Assembly: GCA_036556425.1 (NCBI GenBank) | Contig: DATBJJ010000006.1 | Coordinates: 1-64,000, forward strand | Reading direction: 5' to 3' | DNA length: 64,000 nucleotides | Source: DATBJJ01 sp036556425 | GTDB taxonomy: Bacteria; Acidobacteriota; Vicinamibacteria; Vicinamibacterales; 2-12-FULL-66-21 | Shown here: in pieces, positions 50,247 to 58,646 of the stretch | Layout of the letters: every line of letters starts with the position of its first letter | Position numbering within the stretch: position 1 is the stretch's first letter | Position numbers and translations under genes: made by a program | Notes under the pieces: generated by a model | The model's database searches: none | Seen by the model: the letters and a program-made list of their open reading frames with translations, nothing else | Told to the model about the DNA's origin: nothing

Positions 50247-51443
50247 TCACGATCGGCGTACCGCGTCGCGTGCGGCGGTCCGGAACCACGCGTACGTCTC
50301 GAAGAACCACGGCCTGAGATCGCGCAGGCTCGGGTTCTCGTACCGAAGATCGGGCTGCCAGAACTTCACGAACTCTCGAATCGCGCCCCACCGGCTCTGG
50401 CCGCCGAGCGCGGCGACGCGCTGCCCGCCGAAGAGCGTCACGAGGAGCGAATCGACGTCTCCCCAGAGCCAGCGGCTGCGCACGCCGACACGATACGGCG
50501 CCTGACGCTGCACGCGCTCGCTCCGTGTCATCTCCACGAGCACCCGAGGGAAATCGACGCCCGCATCGATCGCAAGCTGCAGCGATCCCCAGAACCTTCC
50601 GTTGATCTCCATCAGCTTCGGCACATCATCGCGCGCGTCCTGCTTGAACTCGACCATCGCCACGCCGTGCCAGCCGATCTCGTCGAGCAGCCGCGTGGCG
50701 TAGTCGCTGGCGAGCGGCGGGAGCGGCACGCTCTCGGACAGCACGCTGACGCCGCCCCACGGTGGACGCTCTCTCAGCCGCCGATGGCTGAAGAGGGCCA
50801 CCGCGCGGCCCTCTTGATAGCAGGCGAAGACGCCGACGCCCGGGCCGGCGATCCGCTCCTGCAGCATGACGGGAAACTCGTGCTTCGGCCGCCGCTTCAA
50901 TTCGCGCACGAGGTTGTCGAAGCTGTCCGCGTAGCCGACCGCGGTGGAGACCCATCCCGCGGGCGTGCGCACGCGCGATTTCCACGGCTTGATGACCACC
51001 GGGTACGGAAACTCCGGCCGCGGAATCGAGTCCGCGTCGCAGACGATCATGGTCCGCGGCACGGGCACGCCGATCCGCATCGCCGTCTGCATCAAGTCGA
51101 CCTTGTTCGCGGCGCGCTGAACGATCTCCGCGCTCGCGAACGGAATCGCGCACCGGCGATCGAAGCAATCGCGGTTCTCCGTCACGAGGAACGTCGTGAT
51201 GTCGGAGACCGGAAGCAGCACATCGATCGCGCGCGCCTTCACGGCGGACGCGAGGAACGCGACGAACTCGTCGGACCGCGTCACGGGATCCGGATAGACG
51301 AGGCGATCCGAACAGTACCGCGACGTCTGCGCGAGCGACGGCGTTTCTTTTTCGCCGACGACGACCGTGTGGCCCGCGCGTCCGAGCGATCGCGTGATGG
51401 CCAACGCGGCGCGATTGCCGCCGTCGGTGACGAGAACCTTCAT
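50247..51443 (-). CDS. ATP-grasp family protein
   Basis: 398 residues. An N-terminal Rossmann-like part (VLVTDGGNRAALAITRSLG, then DVLLPVSDITTFLVTEN) and an ATP-grasp domain: YPVVIKPWKSRVRTP, VMLQERIAGPGVGVFACY, and the metal-binding KLMEINGRFWGSLQLAIDAG. These enzymes couple ATP to peptide- or amide-bond formation or carboxylation. In EPS loci they may attach an amino acid or similar group to a sugar acid; the acceptor is unknown. Starts 4 bases inside the hydrolase gene before it; 22 bases separate it from the deacetylase. Confidence 0.87.
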   Translation of the reverse strand: MKVLVTDGGNRAALAITRSLGRAGHTVVVGEKETPSLAQTSRYCSDRLVYPDPVTRSDEFVAFLASAVKARAIDVLLPVSDITTFLVTENRDCFDRRCAIPFASAEIVQRAANKVDLMQTAMRIGVPVPRTMIVCDADSIPRPEFPYPVVIKPWKSRVRTPAGWVSTAVGYADSFDNLVRELKRRPKHEFPVMLQERIAGPGVGVFACYQEGRAVALFSHRRLRERPPWGGVSVLSESVPLPPLASDYATRLLDEIGWHGVAMVEFKQDARDDVPKLMEINGRFWGSLQLAIDAGVDFPRVLVEMTRSERVQRQAPYRVGVRSRWLWGDVDSLLVTLFGGQRVAALGGQSRWGAIREFVKFWQPDLRYENPSLRDLRPWFFETYAWFRTAARDAVRRS

Positions 51444-52258
51444 GCAGCTGTGAGCCAGTCGAGCGTCACCGCGAAGAGATTCGGCGCCTCGTCGTAGAAC
51501 CGCAGAATCTCCTTCCAGAACGGCTCTTCCTGCGCGCTGGTCAGCGTCGGCGATGCGAGCGAGTACGACGCCGCGAGCTGCTGCAGCTCGGGAACCGGGC
51601 GGTTCGGCTGACGATCGACGTTCACGATCAGACAGCGGGCGGCATGGCGCTTCGGCGCCGCCGCCAGCTTCACGGCGGACACCTCCGCATACATCGGCAG
51701 CGCGATGTCGTAGCCGTCGACGTTGACGGTGCCGCCGTTCTCCATCACTTGCACGAGCGCGGCGCGATCCTGCCGGATCTCCTTGTGCGTCGCCATCTGC
51801 GTGGTGAGGTTCGAGCGCAGGAGCTCCTGCATGTACCGGGCGCCGTCGACGATGGGCGCCCACAGCACGAGCCGATCGATGTCTGCGGCATCCTCGGCGG
51901 CGAGGCTCGCAACCATCGCGCCCCACCGCAGCCCGAGCAGATTCACCGTGCGGACGCCCGTTCGGCGCCGGACCTCGTCGATCGCGGCACGAACGTCAGC
52001 CACCGCCGAGGCCAGCGAGGACTCCGGAAACGCTCCTCCGCTGTCCCCGTTTCCCATGTAGTCGAAGCGGAGCACCGGATGACCGTCAGCCGCCAGCCGC
52101 CGCGCGAACGAGACGAACACGCGGTGCGTCCAGAGCTTTTCCTCGCCAAACGGATGACAGAAGACGTACGCGGAGCTTGGGGCGCTGCCAGCGGCCTCGT
52201 GCAGGATCGCGAACAACCGGCTGTTCCCGTGGGAAAAGTAAAACGGCGTCTCGGTCAT
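51440..52258 (-). CDS. Alpha/beta hydrolase-like protein, exosortase-system type 2
   Basis: 272 residues. Alpha/beta hydrolase fold: AYVFCHPFGEEKLWTHRV, VLRFDYMGNGDSGGAF and the elbow NLLGLRWGAMVASL. The nucleophile position, normally Ser or Cys, is Arg (G-L-R-W-G), as in the type-2 hydrolases of exosortase loci. So it is probably not a classical hydrolase; it may bind a CoA or acyl-carrier substrate. The pair with the Cys-type hydrolase at 34645 is usual for exosortase A loci. Confidence 0.85.
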   Translation of the reverse strand: MTETPFYFSHGNSRLFAILHEAAGSAPSSAYVFCHPFGEEKLWTHRVFVSFARRLAADGHPVLRFDYMGNGDSGGAFPESSLASAVADVRAAIDEVRRRTGVRTVNLLGLRWGAMVASLAAEDAADIDRLVLWAPIVDGARYMQELLRSNLTTQMATHKEIRQDRAALVQVMENGGTVNVDGYDIALPMYAEVSAVKLAAAPKRHAARCLIVNVDRQPNRPVPELQQLAASYSLASPTLTSAQEEPFWKEILRFYDEAPNLFAVTLDWLTAA

Positions 52259-52289
52259 GCGCAGGTCGTCGCGTGTCCCACCGCCGCGC

Positions 52290-52940
52290 TCAGCCGCGCG
52301 ACGCCGACGTACGACGGCGTCGAATGGCGAGCCCGGCCGCCGCCGGCGCGAGCAGCAACAGCGTCATCGGCTCGGGCACGTTCGCCCGCCGCATCGCGGT
52401 CGCATGATAGAGATAGCTGGTTGGATCGCCGTCGTAGCGATCGGACAGGATTCGATACGACCCTGAATAGCAGCACGAACCAAGGTCATACAGGAGATCG
52501 GGCTGCACCCAATATCCGCCCTGAAGGGCCGTGCCGAGATTCGTGAACGGTCCGAGCTGCCAGCCCGTGGCAACGCTCCCGAGCGCCGGCTTGATGTTCC
52601 CGAGCGCCTCGTAGAACAAGTGCTCGAGATAGTTCGCTTTCGTTCTCAACGGCGCATCCGCCGGACCGCTGCCGCTCGCGAGCTCCCAGTCGTTGTGGCC
52701 GAGATACGAGACGGCGTTGAGGTGATTGATCCAACGCTGCGCGTCATTCCACGACATTCGTCCATCGCTGTCGAAGCCCGTGGTCATTGCCGTGTTCATA
52801 TCCTGCAGGAAAGCCATCCCAATCGTGTCGTCGAGCACCGTTCCATCGCCGACCACGATCAAGCTCGCGCTCGCGGGACGAGCGCCGACACACAAGAGCA
52901 TCCAAACCAGAACGACAACGACTTTCGACCAACGAGCCAT
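52290..52940 (-). CDS. PEP-CTERM protein with DUF1566/Lcl-like domain
   Basis: 216 residues from the ATG at 52940 (AAAGGA upstream). Signal peptide VVVVLVWMLLCVGARPASA. Mature part: DDTIGMAFLQDMNTA, SWNDAQRWINHL, and YLGHNDWELASG, the same domain plan as the PEP-CTERM protein at 32467. A Cys pair (GSCCYSGSY) is unusual. The sorting signal is NVPEPMTLLLLAPAAAGLA followed by IRRRR. It sits inside the EPS operon, unlike the other two, so it is made together with the exosortase. Confidence 0.85.
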   Translation of the reverse strand: MARWSKVVVVLVWMLLCVGARPASASLIVVGDGTVLDDTIGMAFLQDMNTAMTTGFDSDGRMSWNDAQRWINHLNAVSYLGHNDWELASGSGPADAPLRTKANYLEHLFYEALGNIKPALGSVATGWQLGPFTNLGTALQGGYWVQPDLLYDLGSCCYSGSYRILSDRYDGDPTSYLYHATAMRRANVPEPMTLLLLAPAAAGLAIRRRRTSASRG

Positions 52941-52953
52941 GGCGGGATCCTTT

Positions 52954-54300
52954 CTACCGTACGAGATGCGCTTCGAGCACAGGCTTCGCGTAAGCGGTAA
53001 TAGCCGCGTAGCCTGCCGGCGTGATGTGGCTGCCGTCTTCGTTCGTGAACTCGCGGCGCCGTCGTCCTCCCTCTTCGGCGAGCGCGTTGTGGAGATCGAG
53101 CACGAGAAGGTTCTTCTGCTTGGCAAAGTCCACGAGCCACCGGTTCGTGGCCATGACGTGCCGGTTGATGACGTCCTGATACGCTTCCTTCCCCATCACC
53201 CAGCCGATCCACGATCCGATCGTCTCCGACCATGAATCTTTCGGCCGCACGGTGACTTCGGTCGCGAGAATCGTCTCGATTCCGCTGGCGTGCGCCTGTT
53301 CGACCATGCGCGTGTAGTTCTTCCGCACGCGCTCCGTCGCGGCATCCGACTCGGTCGGCGCCGCGCGGAAGATATCGTTGATGAAGCCCCAGATGATCAC
53401 GGTCCGCGGATTCGCGGCGACCACGTCGCGGTCGAACCGGCCGACGAGCTCCGCCGTCTGCTCGCCGGCAACGCCGCGATTGATCACCTCGACGCCCGAC
53501 AATGTCCTGAGATCCCAGTTCTTCGCGTACGACGCGCCGAGCAGCACGATCGGCCGGCTCGGCGTCTTCGGCGTCTGCTGCGGATTCATTCCCGACGTCG
53601 GTACCATCGCGATTCTGCTCTCGTGGCTCTCGTTACGGTTCGTGGCGTCCGCGCCTTCTTTGATCCACCCGCGCCAGCGGTAGTACGACAGCGCGAGGAA
53701 CTCGCGCATGCCGGCCGTCAACATCGAGACGTTGTCGGGATGGCCTTCGTAAATCGGTACGGACGCGCGCTCGACGTCGAACCCGAGCGAGGCGAAAACC
53801 CCCGCGGACCTCCGCATGTGGAGGCGATCGGTGACGAGGAGCACACGCTGCGCGCCGATCTGCCGCAGCATGGGCGCGCTGCGCTCTCCGTTCTGGCGAG
53901 TGTTGTACGAGTTCGACTCCACCAGCACGTTCGAGGCGGGCACGCCGAGCTCGCGCGCGAGCTGCGCCATCGCGACTCCGACCGGACAGGACGGCCCCGT
54001 GCCGCCGCCCGTGAACACCATCACCGGCGCTCGCCCCTCGCGCCAGACGCGGACCCCGAGGAGCGTTCGACGAACGCCGTTCTGGTTGGGAACGCATTCC
54101 CCGACGACGCCCGCGCCCAGCACGACGATCGCGTCGGCCTTGCCTGCGGTATCGCTCGCGAGCAGCGGGCTGATCAAGTAGTCCGCCACGGTCGTGCGGT
54201 TGATCGCGAGGCGGCCGAAATAGACGGCCGCCAAACCGCAGACGAATCCGGCCGCGAAGCGATGACGCCTGACGAATCCTGCGATCGATCCAATCTTCAT
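52954..54300 (-). CDS. Fusion: YdcF/DUF218 domain plus SGNH hydrolase domain
   Basis: 448 residues from the ATG at 54300. After one membrane helix (HRFAAGFVCGLAAVYFG) comes a YdcF/SanA-like domain: KADAIVVLGAGVVGEC, VMVFTGGGTGPS, ESNSYNTRQNGERSAP and VLLVTDRLHMRRSAGVF. From about residue 245 an SGNH domain follows: PIVLLGASYAKNWDL (Ser in G-A-S), IIWGFINDIFR (block III Asn) and EDGSHITPAGYAAI (Asp, His). DUF218 proteins act on envelope or peptidoglycan precursors; SGNH proteins act on acyl esters. Having both in one chain suggests two linked periplasmic steps on the EPS or its lipid carrier. Confidence 0.87.
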   Translation of the reverse strand: MKIGSIAGFVRRHRFAAGFVCGLAAVYFGRLAINRTTVADYLISPLLASDTAGKADAIVVLGAGVVGECVPNQNGVRRTLLGVRVWREGRAPVMVFTGGGTGPSCPVGVAMAQLARELGVPASNVLVESNSYNTRQNGERSAPMLRQIGAQRVLLVTDRLHMRRSAGVFASLGFDVERASVPIYEGHPDNVSMLTAGMREFLALSYYRWRGWIKEGADATNRNESHESRIAMVPTSGMNPQQTPKTPSRPIVLLGASYAKNWDLRTLSGVEVINRGVAGEQTAELVGRFDRDVVAANPRTVIIWGFINDIFRAAPTESDAATERVRKNYTRMVEQAHASGIETILATEVTVRPKDSWSETIGSWIGWVMGKEAYQDVINRHVMATNRWLVDFAKQKNLLVLDLHNALAEEGGRRRREFTNEDGSHITPAGYAAITAYAKPVLEAHLVR

Positions 54301-54361
54301 GCGGCGGCGCTCTGTTGCCCGAACCGGCTGATCATGTGTCCCAAGTTGCGCCGGGAGCGAC

Positions 54362-55732
54362 TCACGCCACAGCATCTCGCTTCACCACCGCTCTTTCGCC
54401 GTCGCGCGCGAGCGCACCCGATCGCGGCACGTCGGACCGGCATCCAAGGATGAACTCGTAGTCGGCCCGGAACCGCGCACGGCACGACGGATCCTTGTAC
54501 GCCAGGTTTGGCGAATTCGTCTTTTCGACGATCCCTTCCGTGTAGCGTCCGCCGGCCGAGGTCACCGCGCGCGCCAGCGCGTCGTTCAGGATCCGCGTCG
54601 CGTTCGCGCTGCCCGTATGCTCGAGGACCCACTCGCGCGGCGTGAACCGGTCGTAATGGTCGATCATGTCCACGATCTTCGCCGGAAGCTCAGCGTCCGA
54701 GGCCAACACACCGGTCGACGCGTTGATGCGGCTACGCGCGCCCCCGATCGTCTTGTCATAAACGATCGCGGGGACGCCGGCGAACATCGCCTCGACGAGG
54801 GCTTTGTTATCCCCTTCTTTGCGCGACAAGAACACGAACACCTTGCTCTGGCTGACGTGCGCGGCGACCTCGGTCGGCGGCAGGTTCTCGATGATGTCGA
54901 GGTGCATTCCCGGCGGTCCGAACCGTTCGGCTTCGCGGCGCACGTCCGCGGCGGTCCGGTTCGCCCACGCAAATCCGATCAGCAGCACACGCACCTGGCG
55001 GTCGCGAATCTCGTGCAGCGCGCGAAAGAGCTGCGCATGGCGCTTGTGCGGCGCCCAGTTGGCGACCATCACGAGGTCGTACGACTTCTTCTCTGCTGCG
55101 GGCTTGAAGAGGTCAGCGTCGACCCAATCCGCCGGCCCAAGCCGGATCGGGACGAGCGGCCCACCAGTCTCCGCGACGAATCGATAATCCTCTTCGGTGA
55201 AGCATTGCACGAGCACCGGATTGCCCGGTGCGATGTACATCAGCAAGCTTGGATCACAATAGCCCGCCCAGCACGGCTCGAGGACGAACGTGTAGCGCTT
55301 CATCAGCCGCGGCAGGTCGAACATCGACGCCACCGCATTGAACGTCCTGACGTACTTCAGCAGGATCACGCCTTTCTCTTCGGCGGTCGCGCGCTTCAAG
55401 ACGATCAGGTCGCGCCAGAGATCGTGCGGACCTTTTCCAGTCAGCGCGTACAGCGAGGCGCACGCGGCCGACGCGGGGTCGGCCCGGTACGAGTCGAGGA
55501 CGACGTTCCTTGGTTCGCGGCGGAGCGTCGCAATCGTCTCGTTCACGACGCGCTCGGCTATACGGCCGAAGGGCCCGACGTTGGAGACGCGCGTCACCCA
55601 ACACAAATCGCCGAGCGCGCGATACAGATTGCCGCTGCCGAGCGCCATCCGCCCGCGCGTCGTCATCGCGGCCGCGATCAATCCGCGTGCGGCGCGATAC
55701 TCGAAGACGGCTTCCTGCAGGGACCGAGTCAT
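54362..55732 (-). CDS. Putative GT4-like glycosyltransferase
   Basis: 456 residues. The C-terminal half has GT-B features: YDLVMVANWAPHKRHAQLF, VLLIGFAWANRTAADV, VFVFLSRKEGDNKALVEAMF (donor-site E motif), and PAIVYDKTIGGARSRIN. The N-terminal half (GLIAAAMTTRGRMALGSGNL, then RRYxF-type LMKRYTFVLEPCWAGYCDPS) is not familiar, so the donor cannot be guessed. Extra C-terminal 40 residues contain two Cys. ATG at 55732 overlaps the methyltransferase stop by 4 bases. Confidence 0.82.
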   Translation of the reverse strand: MTRSLQEAVFEYRAARGLIAAAMTTRGRMALGSGNLYRALGDLCWVTRVSNVGPFGRIAERVVNETIATLRREPRNVVLDSYRADPASAACASLYALTGKGPHDLWRDLIVLKRATAEEKGVILLKYVRTFNAVASMFDLPRLMKRYTFVLEPCWAGYCDPSLLMYIAPGNPVLVQCFTEEDYRFVAETGGPLVPIRLGPADWVDADLFKPAAEKKSYDLVMVANWAPHKRHAQLFRALHEIRDRQVRVLLIGFAWANRTAADVRREAERFGPPGMHLDIIENLPPTEVAAHVSQSKVFVFLSRKEGDNKALVEAMFAGVPAIVYDKTIGGARSRINASTGVLASDAELPAKIVDMIDHYDRFTPREWVLEHTGSANATRILNDALARAVTSAGGRYTEGIVEKTNSPNLAYKDPSCRARFRADYEFILGCRSDVPRSGALARDGERAVVKRDAVA

Positions 55733-56553
55733 CGCGCAGACCGAGGTTGCTTCTTCTCGAAAACCAGGAGGTTGCCGAACGCGGGACCAGGCAGACGCAC
55801 GAAACGGAACCAGACGTCGTTGGCGGCGTGAATCGCGCGGCGCACGGGACGCCACGGCATGAGCGCATACATCTCCGTGAACTGACCGGAGCGGCGCGTC
55901 TTCAGCGCGAGACCGAGCCTGTCGCATTCGGCGACGAACCACTTCATATCGAGTTGGCGCGTCAGCAGCGTTCCCTGCGGCGTCGCCTCGTGGGACTCGA
56001 GCCCGGCTGGAACGCGCTCGACGCGCGCTCGCCCCTTGCCGAGTATCCGCTTCAGCCCTCGCAGCGCGATCGACTGCGCCGAATACATGTTGCCCTCGCT
56101 CAGCACGAGCTTTCCGCCTGGTGCGAGCACCCGCGTCAATTCAGAGAGGGCGCGGTGAAGCTCGGGCACGTGCATGAGCACGCCCCAGCACACCGCGTAC
56201 TTGAACTGACCGTCCTCGAACGGGAGACGAAGGAGATCGCCCTGCCGCAGCGTGATCTTGTCGTCGAGCCCACGCGCGTGAATGGTCTTCTTCGCGAGAT
56301 CCAACGCGTTCTGCGAAAAATCGGTGGCCACCACGTGAAAGCCGCGCGCCGCGAGCAGAACGGATTTCGCGCAGCTCCCGCAGCCCGCGTCGAGAATCGT
56401 CGACCCGGCCGGAGCGCTCAGCTCGCGCGCAATCGCATCGAACGCGACCTCGTAGAAGCCCTGCGCTTCCGGCGTCCGATACATCGAGACCCACTGCTCG
56501 TGGATCGCGGCATCGGCAAGCGCATCACGCACGACGTTCGGAGCGCTGCTCAT
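55729..56553 (-). CDS. SAM-dependent methyltransferase
   Basis: 274 residues. Class I Rossmann: TILDAGCGSCAKSVLLAARG (motif I; the usual GxGxG reads GCGSC), VVATDFSQNALDLA, FKYAVCWGVLMHVPELHRAL and VLAPGGKLVLSEGNMYS. Likely O- or C-methylation of a sugar or of a lipid-linked intermediate. The start overlaps the fusion protein's stop by 4 bases (ATGA). Confidence 0.9.
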   Translation of the reverse strand: MSSAPNVVRDALADAAIHEQWVSMYRTPEAQGFYEVAFDAIARELSAPAGSTILDAGCGSCAKSVLLAARGFHVVATDFSQNALDLAKKTIHARGLDDKITLRQGDLLRLPFEDGQFKYAVCWGVLMHVPELHRALSELTRVLAPGGKLVLSEGNMYSAQSIALRGLKRILGKGRARVERVPAGLESHEATPQGTLLTRQLDMKWFVAECDRLGLALKTRRSGQFTEMYALMPWRPVRRAIHAANDVWFRFVRLPGPAFGNLLVFEKKQPRSAR

Positions 56554-58604
56554 GCCGCCCTCGATCCAGCCGGCGCCTGCGCGCGGCGGATCGCCTCGGC
56601 GGCAAGCGTGGCGTCGTACTGTTCGGACGAGAATGCGGCCGCCAGGTCGATCGGGTTCGCGCTGCGCAGCAGGATTCGCTGCGCGAGCTTCGCAATCGGC
56701 GACATCACCGACAGCACCCACGCAGGCATCCACACGGCCCTGAGATCGGGACGCTTCTCGAGCCACAGCGCGAGCAGCTTCGCGCGCGTCGGCGCCTCGG
56801 GCTCGACAAGGTTGACGATCGTCGGCATCGAATCGAAATTCTCGACTCCGCCGCGAATCACCTGCGCGGCCGTGCGCACGTCGCAGAGGCTGAGTCCGCC
56901 CGACTTCGGACCGATCGCGAGGAAGATCGGACCCAGCTCGCGACCGAGGCGGCCTGGCGGCTCGTACGCCTTGAAGTCGACGAGCGGTCCCGGCCGCACG
57001 ACGCGGATTCTCAGACCCAGGCCCGGACCCCGCTCGAGCACTTCGCGCTCGGATTCCGCCTTGGCCCACACGTACGGTCCGCGCGCGAGGTTGTCGCGAT
57101 CGACCGGGCTCCTCTCCGTCAACGGCCCGCCGACGACTTTGCTCGGCTTCAGGACCGCAATGCTGCTGACGTGCAGGAAATTCCTGACGCCCGCGGCGGC
57201 CGATGCGTCGAGGAGGTGGCGCGTCGCGGCGATCGTGTTCCGCTCGTGAGCGTCCTTCCCGCCGGCCGTCTCCGCCGCGCAATGCACGACCGTCGATACT
57301 CCGGCGAGCAGGCCCTTCTCGAGTTTCTGGCTCAGATCGGCGGCGACATACTCCACTCCCGCTTCCTGCGCCGACGCGGGTGGCACACGGCGTCCAACCG
57401 ACCGCACCGACCAGGCATGCCGCCGCAAGTCGCGGACGACCGCACGTCCGAGCGTTCCGTTCCCGCCGGTCACCAATACCACGCCGCGGGTCGGATCCGT
57501 TGGCGGCAGCTGACGCTTCCGTTCCGCGAGCTCCACTTCCGCGCGGCGCTCGCGCTCGGCGTCGGCAGCGCGCAGCGTTTGGCCGATCTCTTCGCACACG
57601 CGGACGGTGTCGAGGATCGATTCCGGCGAGAGCGGCGGCTTCGTCCCGTGACGGATGCTCTCGTAGAACGCGTGCGTCAAATCGCTGAGCCCCGGATATC
57701 CCTTCTTCTTGCCGAAGAGATGCGACGCGAAGCCTTTCGTCGATCCGATGATGATCTGCTTCGCCTCGCGATACGGATTCGACACGAGGGAAATCGCGGA
57801 TGCGCCGGCGCCGGCCAAGTTCGTGAGCGCGCCGCGCACGAAATCCGCGCGAAGGCAGCCGTTCGTGCCGACGACGCGCAAATACGATTCGATTGGCCGG
57901 CCGCGCAGCGTCACGATCAGCACGCCGGTCGCCTCACCGGCCTTCAAGATGGCGTGAACTTCTCCCTCGGCGCGAACGTGAATCGACGTGAGCTCGGGCG
58001 ACGCAAGCGGGTCGCACGCGCGCAGCGCGTCGAGCAGCGTGTAGACGGGGTGCGGCAGAATGTCGAGCAGCTGCTCGATCGGCGACATCAGCGACCGTCC
58101 GTCGCGAGACTTCCTCACGGTCCGGAACGAGAAATAGCTCTCCACGTGAACGACGCGTCCGATGAGGTTCAGCGACGCGGTCAACCCGCGCGCCGGCGCC
58201 TGATAGAGGAGCTGGTGTCCGGCGCACACCGAACGCTCCGCTCTCGCCGCCGTCTCGAGCACGTCGCGCGCATCCGCCGTCGTCAGCGTGAACGGCTTCT
58301 CGACATAGACGTGCGCGCCGTGCGAGAGGCACAGCTTCGCGAGCGGCGCGTGGGATCCGGGCGGCGTGGCGATGTGCACGACGTCGGGATGGACGGCCTC
58401 GAGCATCTCGGACGCCGACGCAAACCATCGAACGTCCTTCGACAGGACCGACGGCAGCTTCTCCGGGTTCGCGTCGGGATCGGCGACGGCGACGATGCTC
58501 GCGCCGGGGCACGCCTGTATCGCGCGCGCGTGGTGGATGCCCATCTTGCCGCAGCCGACGATGGCGATCTTCAAGGGAGCGGCGGGGCCGCGTTGAGTTG
58601 ACAT
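56550..58604 (-). CDS. Fusion: Gfo/Idh/MocA oxidoreductase plus NAD-dependent epimerase/dehydratase
   Basis: 684 residues. Residues 1-345 are a Gfo/Idh/MocA-type enzyme: KIAIVGCGKMGIHHARAIQ, VHIATPPGSHAPLAK, catalytic-loop HVYVEKPFTLT, and LLDILPHPVYTLLDAL. From about residue 375 an extended SDR follows: GVVLVTGGNGTLGRAVVRDL, FLHVSSIAVLK (Ser), and YVWAKAESE with the Y-x3-K pair. Two redox enzymes in one chain could carry out consecutive oxidation and reduction or epimerisation of one nucleotide sugar. Each half has the length of a free-standing enzyme, so this is a true fusion. Confidence 0.88.
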   Translation of the reverse strand: MSTQRGPAAPLKIAIVGCGKMGIHHARAIQACPGASIVAVADPDANPEKLPSVLSKDVRWFASASEMLEAVHPDVVHIATPPGSHAPLAKLCLSHGAHVYVEKPFTLTTADARDVLETAARAERSVCAGHQLLYQAPARGLTASLNLIGRVVHVESYFSFRTVRKSRDGRSLMSPIEQLLDILPHPVYTLLDALRACDPLASPELTSIHVRAEGEVHAILKAGEATGVLIVTLRGRPIESYLRVVGTNGCLRADFVRGALTNLAGAGASAISLVSNPYREAKQIIIGSTKGFASHLFGKKKGYPGLSDLTHAFYESIRHGTKPPLSPESILDTVRVCEEIGQTLRAADAERERRAEVELAERKRQLPPTDPTRGVVLVTGGNGTLGRAVVRDLRRHAWSVRSVGRRVPPASAQEAGVEYVAADLSQKLEKGLLAGVSTVVHCAAETAGGKDAHERNTIAATRHLLDASAAAGVRNFLHVSSIAVLKPSKVVGGPLTERSPVDRDNLARGPYVWAKAESEREVLERGPGLGLRIRVVRPGPLVDFKAYEPPGRLGRELGPIFLAIGPKSGGLSLCDVRTAAQVIRGGVENFDSMPTIVNLVEPEAPTRAKLLALWLEKRPDLRAVWMPAWVLSVMSPIAKLAQRILLRSANPIDLAAAFSSEQYDATLAAEAIRRAQAPAGSRAA

Positions 58605-58646
58605 TGCGAAGCTGGTCCTTGGTCGATGTCTGGAATCAATTGACGG

